Assembly (NCBI GenBank): GCA_031272365.1
Contig: JAISTX010000079.1
Coordinates: forward strand, 1-50,941
Length of the DNA stretch: 50,941 bases
Source: Eubacteriales Family XIII. Incertae Sedis bacterium
Lineage (GTDB): Bacteria > Bacillota > Clostridia > Peptostreptococcales > Anaerovoracaceae
Direction: 5' to 3'
Each line of letters opens with the position of its first letter. The first letter of the stretch is position 1. The notes under the pieces were generated by a model, which searched no databases, was not told where the DNA came from, and was given only the letters and a program-made list of their open reading frames with translations. A program made the position numbers and the translations under genes. Shown piece after piece: positions 45,764 through 50,941 of the stretch.

Positions 45764-47176
45764 ATGGCAAAATGGTATGAAAACGCTGTCTTCTACGAGC
45801 TGTACACGCGCAGGTTCCGCGACGCGGACGGCGACGGCTTCGGCGACTTCGCCGGCGTCTACGAGAAGCTCGATTATTTGAAGGACCTCGGCATTGACGC
45901 GATCTGGTTCCCGCCGTTCTTCGCGAGCCCGCTCCGCGACGGCGGCTACGACATCGCCAACTACCGCCTCGTCGACCCGCGCTACGGCACGATGGAGTCG
46001 GTAGAGCGCGTCTTCGCCCGGGCGCACGAGCTCGGCATGCACATCATGATCGACCTCGTCATCAACCACACGAGCGACAAGCACCTGTGGTTCGAGTCCT
46101 CGCGCCGCAACCCGGACGGCCCCTACGGCGACTACTACGTCTGGGCCGACGACGACAAGGGCCACGCGGGCACGCGCGTCATCTTCTCCGCGACCGAGCC
46201 GTCGAACTGGACCTACGACCCCGTGCGCGGGCAATACTACTGGCACCGCTTCTACAAAGAGCAGCCCGACCTCAATTTCGACAGCCCCGCCGTCCACCGG
46301 GAGGTGTTTGAGATCGTGGATTTCTGGGCGGAGAAGGGCGTCGACGGCTTCCGGCTCGACGCCATCCCCTTCCTCTACGAGCGCGAGGGAACGAATAACG
46401 AAAGCCTGCCGGAGACGCATGCCTTCCTCGCCAAGCTGCGCGCGTATCTGGACGAGAAATACGGCGGCGAGGTCTGCCTGCTGGCGGAGGCGACGACGCC
46501 CGCCGACGAGAACCTGCGTTATTTCGGCACGGACGACGCGCCCGAGTGCAACCTCTGCTTCAACTTCCTGCTCATGACCGACCTGTTCCGCGCGCCGCGG
46601 CTCGGGGACGCCGCGGAGATCCGGCAGACCTGCCGCAAGCTGTTCTTCGGGCTGCCGAAGGGCGCCGCGTGGTCGAATTTCTTCCGCAACCACGACTTCC
46701 TCACGCTCGAGCTGCTGAAGGAGAGCCAGGTGCGGGAGATGCTCGCGTGGTACGCGCCGCCGCAGGGGATGCTCAACGGCGGCATCGCGCGCCGCCTCGG
46801 GCCGGTGCTGGAATACGACGAGCGGGTGATCCGCGCGCTGACCGCCCTGCTGATCTCCCTGCCCGGCGCGCCCTGCTGGTACTACGGCGACGAAATCCTC
46901 ATGGGCGACGACCCCTCGCTGCCCGACCGCGACTCCGTGCGCCTGTCCATGCCCTGGGACGCGGTGGAGCGCGCCCAGGCCGACCCGAACTCCTTCCTCA
47001 ACTGGCTCCGCAAGGCGCTGCGCACCCGGCGCATGTGCCCGCCGCTGCTCGAGGGCGGCTTCGAGATCCTGGAGGGCGGGCCGCCGCAGGTCTTCGCCTT
47101 CCGCCGCAAGGCGCCGGACGGCCAGAGCGTGACCTTCTCGATCGACTTCGCGACGATGGAGTACGAATGGCGTTGA
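45764..47176 (+). CDS. GH13 alpha-glucosidase / trehalose synthase-like enzyme
   Basis: This 470-residue protein is a glycoside hydrolase of family GH13. The catalytic set is Asp199 (GFRLDAIPFL), Glu242 (LLAEATTP) and Asp311 (FFRNHDFLT), with DLVINHTSD earlier. Overall layout (VFYELYTRRFRDADGDGFGDFAG, then GYDIANYRLVDPRYG) is that of maltose alpha-glucosyltransferase / trehalose synthase, though it is shorter at the C-terminus (about 550 residues is usual). It pairs with the sugar transporter upstream. Its stop lies inside the tRNA promoter. Confidence 0.88.
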   Translation: MAKWYENAVFYELYTRRFRDADGDGFGDFAGVYEKLDYLKDLGIDAIWFPPFFASPLRDGGYDIANYRLVDPRYGTMESVERVFARAHELGMHIMIDLVINHTSDKHLWFESSRRNPDGPYGDYYVWADDDKGHAGTRVIFSATEPSNWTYDPVRGQYYWHRFYKEQPDLNFDSPAVHREVFEIVDFWAEKGVDGFRLDAIPFLYEREGTNNESLPETHAFLAKLRAYLDEKYGGEVCLLAEATTPADENLRYFGTDDAPECNLCFNFLLMTDLFRAPRLGDAAEIRQTCRKLFFGLPKGAAWSNFFRNHDFLTLELLKESQVREMLAWYAPPQGMLNGGIARRLGPVLEYDERVIRALTALLISLPGAPCWYYGDEILMGDDPSLPDRDSVRLSMPWDAVERAQADPNSFLNWLRKALRTRRMCPPLLEGGFEILEGGPPQVFAFRRKAPDGQSVTFSIDFATMEYEWR

Positions 47177-47202
47177 CGCGCACCGCGCAGATGTGATATC
47201 AT
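47173..47202 (+). promoter_or_regulatory. Promoter of tRNA-Val
   Basis: TTGACG (47173-47178) and TATCAT (47197-47202) are spaced by 18 bases, with a TG before the -10 (TGATATCAT). The -35 contains the stop codon of the GH13 gene. The start would be about 6 bases before the tRNA. Confidence 0.65.
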
Positions 47203-47214
47203 AACAACTTGCGC

Positions 47215-47291
47215 GGGGGCGTAGCTCAGTTGGTTAGAGCGCTTGCTCGACAAGCAAGAGGTCATTAGTTCGACTCTAACCGTCCCCACCA
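47215..47291 (+). tRNA. tRNA-Val (anticodon GAC), with C at position 33
   Basis: The cloverleaf folds: acceptor GGGGGCG/CGTCCCC with one G-U pair, D arm GCTC/GAGC, anticodon stem CTTGC/GCAAG and T arm with TTCGACT loop. CCA is encoded. The 7-base anticodon loop reads TCGACAA, giving the anticodon GAC (valine) but with C, not the near-universal U, at position 33. The first T-stem pair is A-C. Identity as valine rests on the anticodon. Confidence 0.85.
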
Positions 47292-47300
47292 ATACTGGAA

Positions 47301-47329
47301 GAACCTGGGAATGCCCCGGGTTCTTTTTT
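47301..47329 (+). terminator. Intrinsic terminator after tRNA-Val
   Basis: GAACCTGGG (47301-47309) pairs with CCCGGGTTC (47315-47323) with one U-G pair and is followed by TTTTTT. It is a textbook rho-independent terminator. Confidence 0.9.
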
Positions 47330-47350
47330 GTTTGCTGCTCATGCCCGGCA

Positions 47351-47494
47351 ACCGATTTTCAATCGAGTTCGCGAGTCGGCGCACAATCCGCGAACTCGAT
47401 GCAAAATCGGTAGGAAATCCGGCCCCCAGACTACCATATTTCAATCGAGTTCGCGGATTGGCAAATCATCCGCGAACTCGATGCAAAATCGGTA
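47351..47494 (+). repeat. Two copies of a 61-bp palindromic repeat
   Basis: Copy A (47351-47411) folds with outer arms ACCGATTTT/AAAATCGGT and inner arms ATCGAGTTCGCG/CGCGAACTCGAT. Copy B (47433-47494) has the same inner arms, extended by GGAT/ATCC, and the same right flank GCAAAATCGGTA, while its left outer arm has decayed. They are spaced by 82 bases start to start. This looks like a small mobile palindrome of the REP or MITE type. Confidence 0.8.
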
Positions 47495-47506
47495 TGCAGC
47501 CCAACA

Positions 47507-47549
47507 TTGGAGAAGAAGTAATGTGTCAAATTATACGTCCCCATGGCAC
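47507..47549 (+). repeat. 43-bp direct repeat, copy 1
   Basis: This sequence, starting TTGGAGAAGAAGTAATGTGT and ending in CCATGGCAC, is identical to 48351-48393. The eight bases TGCAGCCC a few bases upstream are shared too. After it comes a second GTCCCCATGACAC, close to the GTCCCCATGGCAC within the repeat. This kind of end repeat is common next to transposase genes. Confidence 0.85.
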
Positions 47550-47590
47550 CTCGTCCCCATGACACCTTTGATGCAGGTGCAGGGGCGGTC

Positions 47591-47618
47591 TTGATTCTCA
47601 GGCCTTTTTATGTATAAT
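47591..47618 (+). promoter_or_regulatory. Promoter of the AbrB-like/PIN pair
   Basis: TTGATT (47591-47596) and TATAAT (47613-47618) are spaced by 16 bases, upstream of the AbrB-like gene. AATATTAGATTTAATGTATT between it and the gene may hold an operator. Confidence 0.65.
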
Positions 47619-47660
47619 GTAAATATTAGATTTAATGTATTCATTACAGAGGGAGGCGAC

Positions 47661-47921
47661 ATGGAACTTGCAAAAGTTACGTCACAGGGGCAGATCACGA
47701 TCCCCTCGGACATTCGGAAATATCTGAGCCTCAAAGGGGGCGACAAGGTTGTGCTCATCAAGGAGAACGGCCACGTGCTCATGGCCAATTCCACGATGCT
47801 TGCCCTGCGCGAGGTGCAGGATGCGTTTGCCGGCGTTGCTGAGAGCATGGGTTTGAAGGACGAGGACGATGTTGTGGCGCTCGTCAAGGAGCACAGGAAA
47901 AACAGGAAGGCCGGACGCTAA
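47661..47921 (+). CDS. AbrB/MazE-type antitoxin-like DNA-binding protein
   Basis: This 86-residue protein has an N-terminal swapped-hairpin domain of the AbrB/SpoVT type: AKVTSQGQITIPSDIRKYLSLKGGDKVVL. The C-terminal part is helical (AFAGVAESMGLKDEDDVVALVKEHRKNRK). Such proteins are often antitoxins that bind their own promoter. It starts at the ATG at 47661, after AGGGAGG. A PIN-domain gene follows by 2 bases and is broken, so this antitoxin may be orphaned. Confidence 0.85.
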   Translation: MELAKVTSQGQITIPSDIRKYLSLKGGDKVVLIKENGHVLMANSTMLALREVQDAFAGVAESMGLKDEDDVVALVKEHRKNRKAGR

Positions 47922-47923
47922 CG

Positions 47924-48333
47924 TTGCGGATCATGCTCGACACGAATGTCCTGCTGTCTGCAGCGTTGTTTCCGAATGGGCGTATGGACGGCATCATCGA
48001 GTTCATCGTGAAAAACCCTCGCTCGTTTTGTCCGACCTCGTTGTCGAGGAGTTTATCGCGGTAGCGGGGTATGAGAAATTCGGCAAGGTTTCCGAGGCGA
48101 AAGAGTTTTTGAAAAAGCTCAGTTTCACGGCGTATGCGACGCCGAAGGTGACGAGGATCAAAAGCGTTACGATACGGGACGATTCCGACTACGGAATCCT
48201 GTTTTCCGCGATAAAGTCGAAGGTCGATATTTTCCTCACGCGCGACAAGGACTTTTTAGAATGCGGCGTCGGCAGGCCGCGCATGATGACGCTCAACGAG
48301 TTCGAAGCGGAGTTTATTCTTGGGAAAGGCTGA
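47924..48333 (+). pseudogene. PIN-domain toxin, frameshifted
   Basis: The N-terminal part starts at TTG 47924: (M)RIMLDTNVLLSAALFPNG, typical of VapC-like PIN ribonucleases. It runs into an early stop (TAG at about 48060). The rest (PSLVLSDLVVEEFIAVAGYEKFGK, later IFLTRDKDFLECG with acidic residues) is in another frame. The shift falls at a run of five A (48011-48015); a sixth A would restore a continuous PIN protein. It is a deletion in the genome, a sequencing error, or a phase-variable tract. Confidence 0.8.
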
Positions 48334-48350
48334 TTACGTGCAGCCCCGCT

Positions 48351-48393
48351 TTGGAGAAGAAGTAATGTGTCAAATTATACGTCCCCATGGCAC
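48351..48393 (+). repeat. 43-bp direct repeat, copy 2, at the istB end
   Basis: Identical to 47507-47549. The last codons of the istB frame (GVPWGRII, then stop) are read through this repeat in reverse, showing that the istB 3' part has been replaced by it. Confidence 0.85.
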
Positions 48394-48990
48394 GCCCGCG
48401 TCGCTGACGAAGCAGAAGAACCGGTTCGCCTGCTCGCGCGTGATCGTCTTGTAGCCGATCTCGTCGAGTATCACGAGCTGCGCTTTCCTGATGTTCTTCA
48501 TCCTGAATCCGGCGGCCCTCTCATGGTCGGCGGCGGCGAGCAGGTCGAAGAAGTCGGCCATCTTCTCGAAGCAGACCGTGTACCCCTCGTCGATTGCATG
48601 CAGGCCAAGCCCGAGCGCTATCATCGTCTTGCCGAGCCCCGGAGGGCCCGCGAGAATGATGTTGCCGCATGCGTCGAGCCACGAGAGATCCTTCAGCTGC
48701 CTGATCTGCCCAGCGGTGATCCCGGACTCGAGCTCGGCGGGGTCGAATTCATCGATCGGGCGCACGGACGGCGGAAAATGCGCGCCCGCGTAGTTCCGGT
48801 GGCGTCGACGCTCGTTCCTGCCGCGCACCTCGGTCTCCAGCGCGTCGGATAGGAACTCGCGGCAGGATTGCTCGCCGGTTTCGGCGGCGTCGAGCAGCGC
48901 GGAAAGATTCTTGGACACGTGCTTCAGTCCGAATGTGTCGAGCATGGCGTGTAGGCGCTGCTCGTCCGCCTTTGTGTTTGTCTTTCTCAT
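48370..48990 (-). pseudogene. istB: IS21 helper ATPase IstB, C-terminally truncated
   Basis: This 206-residue protein has the AAA+ core of IstB: P-loop GPPGLGKT (115-122) and Walker B LVILDEIGYK. The family is about 245-265 residues. Similarity ends near residue 198 (after ANRFFCFVSDA) and the frame ends in unrelated sequence (GVPWGRII) of the direct repeat. The sensor-2 and C-terminal part is missing, so it is likely inactive. It overlaps istA by 4 bases. Confidence 0.85.
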
Positions 48991-50531
48991 GGCATCTCAC
49001 ACCTTTCCTCGAAAGCATCCTGATAGGTCTTCATCGTGGCCTTCTGGACATCGTCCATTTCGGGCGCGGCCGAGGGCGCACGCCCTGCCTTCGCAGCGGC
49101 GTAAACTGCCTGAAACTGCGTGAACCGGTATCTGAACTGTTGGCAGCATTCCTTCATTACATCCGCGACGAGGTCGCGCGGCGGTGCCTCGGTTTCCAGG
49201 AACTTCTCAACGGCGCTAAGCTGGCTGTACAGGTGGCGGGGGTTCTCTTTCTTGAATCCGTTGATGAAATGCTGAAAGTCATAGCAGTTCCACTTCTCGC
49301 GCATCCGCTCGCACACCGCGAGCCAGTCCGTGCTCTCCTCCTTGGCGTGTTCGGGAAGCTTGCTCGGCACGCCTTTGCAGGGGCTGATGTCGTGCGTGCA
49401 TTCGTGCCGCATGTCAGGGCCGTAAATATGTAGCTTGCCGCCGATTGCCTTGTAGTAGATGGTTTTGAAACAGAACTTGCCCGGAATCGAGTACCTCGAC
49501 GACTTGTACACGATGTATCTCTGCGCGCCCACGTCCACCTTCGTGAAGCTCGTCGGCAGCGTCTCGTACACTGACGGCACAAGCGGCGAGAGCGCGGCCG
49601 CCTCGATCTGCGCGAACACTTCTGCGGGGACGCGGAACGTCGCCTGGTGGATCCGTTTGTTCTTCCTCTCCACCCATCCCGGCAGCGAACGCCATACGTC
49701 CTCGATGTCCGCGATCTTGCCTTTGCGCGCGCTGAAGAAATTCTTCTTGACGAAGCCCACGAGATTCTCCACCGGACCCTTGCTCTCCGGGTCGCTTTTG
49801 TTGCAAACCCAGAGCCTCAGCTCCTGCTCCGCCGTGAAATCGCGGAACGTCTGCGTCTGGATGACCTCGCCGTACAGCTCGGAAGCGACGAATACGGAGT
49901 CTTGGTCAATGACGAGCGTACGCGGGCGGCCTCCCAGCTTGCAGAAGCCCCTGTACATCGCGCGGCACGCCTCCTCCGAGTTGAACCGGTGGTCCTGCGC
50001 GAACACGCACAGCACCCTGCTGTAGCGCAGCAGCATGCAGACGAAATGGACAGCCAGACCCCTGCGGATGCGCATCTCCCCGAAGTCGATGAGCATCTGA
50101 TCGCCCGGCGGCGTGTCGAACACCATGTCGTAGGTCCGCGGATTCTCCTGCTTTGTTGGAACCTGCCCGGTCTCCAGCAGATGGGAGACGTAGTTGCGTA
50201 GCGTGCGCTCAGTACCAGGGAGCGTCTCCTCTTTGCCGTTCTCGACGAAGTGCTCCACAAGGACGTCGTAGACTGAGCTGCTGTACGCCCCGGGGTTGTT
50301 CGCGAGGATATCTATGACCGCGCTCCTCCATGGTTCGGCGTCGAACGCCTTCTCCTTCGCCAAGGCCGCACCGATGTCGCCGGGCACGGAATCCATCCCG
50401 TAGTACTTCCTGATCGTCGGGCGCGACGGGGGCTTGCCCGGCCTGCTCTCGTAGTATTCGATGATCTCGTTCACCGAATACCCTTGTTGCTTCATGTCGA
50501 TGATTTCCTGCATCATTTGTTTTTTCAGCAT
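48987..50531 (-). CDS. istA: IS21-family transposase IstA
   Basis: This 514-residue transposase starts at the ATG at 50531 after AAGGAGG. It has an N-terminal helix-turn-helix (MKQQGYSVNEIIEYYESRPGKPPSRPTIRKYYG) and a DDE integrase core: DQMLIDFGEMRI, LVIDQDSVFVASELYG and KSDPESKGPVENLVGFVKKNFF for the catalytic acids. A Mu-transposase-like C-terminal domain follows. The gene looks intact though its partner is truncated. Confidence 0.9.
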   Translation of the reverse strand: MLKKQMMQEIIDMKQQGYSVNEIIEYYESRPGKPPSRPTIRKYYGMDSVPGDIGAALAKEKAFDAEPWRSAVIDILANNPGAYSSSVYDVLVEHFVENGKEETLPGTERTLRNYVSHLLETGQVPTKQENPRTYDMVFDTPPGDQMLIDFGEMRIRRGLAVHFVCMLLRYSRVLCVFAQDHRFNSEEACRAMYRGFCKLGGRPRTLVIDQDSVFVASELYGEVIQTQTFRDFTAEQELRLWVCNKSDPESKGPVENLVGFVKKNFFSARKGKIADIEDVWRSLPGWVERKNKRIHQATFRVPAEVFAQIEAAALSPLVPSVYETLPTSFTKVDVGAQRYIVYKSSRYSIPGKFCFKTIYYKAIGGKLHIYGPDMRHECTHDISPCKGVPSKLPEHAKEESTDWLAVCERMREKWNCYDFQHFINGFKKENPRHLYSQLSAVEKFLETEAPPRDLVADVMKECCQQFRYRFTQFQAVYAAAKAGRAPSAAPEMDDVQKATMKTYQDAFEERCEMP

Positions 50532-50605
50532 CTCGCACCTCCTTCGCACACTGCTATTACACAGTATACGGAGGCCGATCCGCATCCCTCCTTCCTCGCA
50601 AAAAG

Positions 50606-50730
50606 AAAAAACTGCCTTCCGCAGTCCAGAAAAAAGTGCTTTCCGAGCTATGAAAAAAAGTCCCTTCCGAGCTACGAAAAATTCTGCCTTCCGAGCCCCG
50701 GAAAAAAGTCCTTTCCGAACTCCGGTAAAA
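50606..50730 (+). repeat. Tandem array of about five 24-bp imperfect repeats
   Basis: Units follow the pattern GAAAAAAGTCCCTTCCGAGC plus 3-5 variable bases, repeated five times between istA and the IS256 fragment. The last unit is degenerate. Such multiple sites could be transposase-binding sites at the IS21 end. A frame through them encodes a repeated FPSYEKK-like peptide but no gene is likely. Spacing and length do not fit CRISPR. Confidence 0.75.
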
Positions 50731-50941
50731 TCACCTTACCACGCACATCTTTTGCTTCTGCGGCACCTGGCAGAGCACGTTGCGCATGAAGTGCACCGTG
50801 CAGCGTTGCCACCCCGCGCCGGTGAACACCTCGGAAATCGCCTTCTTCAGGCCGGCGTGAGCGTCGCTGATCACGAGCTTGACCCCGGAAAGCCCGCGGT
50901 CCACGAGGGACTGGAGAAAGGCCTTCCACATCTCGCCGTCC
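50731..50941 (-). pseudogene. IS256/Mutator-family transposase fragment
   Basis: The reading frame (DGEMWKAFLQSLVDRGLSGVKL, then VISDAHAGLKKAISEVFTGAGWQRCTVHFMRNVL) is the central catalytic part of an IS256-type transposase, with an acidic residue in ISDAHAGL. It ends at 50731 in MCVVR, well before the normal C-terminus. The beginning lies beyond the window. The truncation coincides with the IS21 end and the tandem repeats, so it was probably broken by that insertion. Confidence 0.85.

Larger units (their letters stand above)
48366..50745 (-). mobile_element. Defective IS21-family insertion sequence
   Basis: The two-gene istA-istB order on the minus strand is that of IS21. istB has lost its C-terminus, so the element is probably not able to move by itself. 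The right end seems to contain a tandem repeat array (50606-50730) and adjoins an IS256-type transposase fragment, which suggests insertion into that element. Limits are approximate: no matching terminal inverted repeats could be paired with certainty. Confidence 0.7.

Noticed and set aside
50606-50730. CRISPR array
   Set aside because: The repeats are contiguous 24-bp units with no unique spacers and no cas genes.
50484-50789. Plus-strand 101-codon frame with repeated FPSYEKK peptides
   Set aside because: It is the translation of the tandem DNA repeats, without a ribosome site or family similarity.

Overview
The window is a GC-rich chromosomal segment of a Bacillota bacterium, most likely a high-GC member of the Clostridia. 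The evidence is a Firmicutes-type order of the S10-spc-alpha ribosomal cluster ending in rplQ-ecfA1-ecfA2-ecfT, zinc-type S14 and S4, a long-form HPF, the cdaA-cdaR-glmM-glmS block, YhaM, RecD2, and FMN and cobalamin riboswitches. Genus and species cannot be named from the sequence alone. Most genes are plus-strand and tightly packed, with many 4-base ATGA-type overlaps.

Layout. (1) 0-10.5 kb: a TrpB2-type PLP enzyme, an ECF transporter S component, a Rossmann-fold protein, then a corrinoid locus. cbiB is coupled to a HAD phosphatase on the minus strand. Divergent from them are a promoter, a cobalamin riboswitch, btuF-btuC-btuD, cobU, cobS and a short second CobU-like gene. A QueG-like double-4Fe-4S protein follows. 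Together these import corrinoids and assemble the nucleotide loop (salvage, not full de novo synthesis). (2) 10.6-28.8 kb: the ribosomal protein super-operon from rpsJ to rplQ, including secY, adk, map, infA, rpmJ and rpoA, followed by the ECF energising module. It has a consensus promoter and an attenuator-like hairpin in its leader. S19 and S3 carry unusual C-terminal tails, and ecfA1 appears to start at an ATA codon. (3) 28.8-33.5 kb: trmB, yhaM, recD2 and comF. (4) 33.5-40.9 kb: a structured non-coding RNA with its own promoter and terminator (best match in concept: raiA RNA), hpf, cdaA, cdaR, glmM, glmS and an ADP-ribosylglycohydrolase. (5) 40.9-47.3 kb: a minus-strand riboflavin ECF S component with FMN riboswitch, the tRNA t6A genes tsaE, a tsaB-rimI fusion and tsaD, a sugar transporter with a GH13 enzyme, and a tRNA-Val with terminator. 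(6) 47.3-50.9 kb: accessory DNA. It holds palindromic repeats, a 43-bp direct repeat flanking an AbrB/PIN toxin-antitoxin-like pair whose toxin is frameshifted, a decayed IS21-family element with truncated istB, a tandem repeat array, and a fragment of an IS256-family transposase.

Functional links: the EcfA1-EcfA2-EcfT module presumably energises both S components seen here (riboflavin and the unassigned, possibly alpha-ribazole, one). CdaA/CdaR and GlmM/GlmS tie c-di-AMP to cell-wall precursor supply. The most interesting points for follow-up are the ncRNA before hpf, the second degenerate CobU, the ATA start of ecfA1, the S3/S19 tails, the C33 tRNA-Val and the repeat-flanked broken PIN gene. 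No wholly new multi-gene system stands out with confidence.
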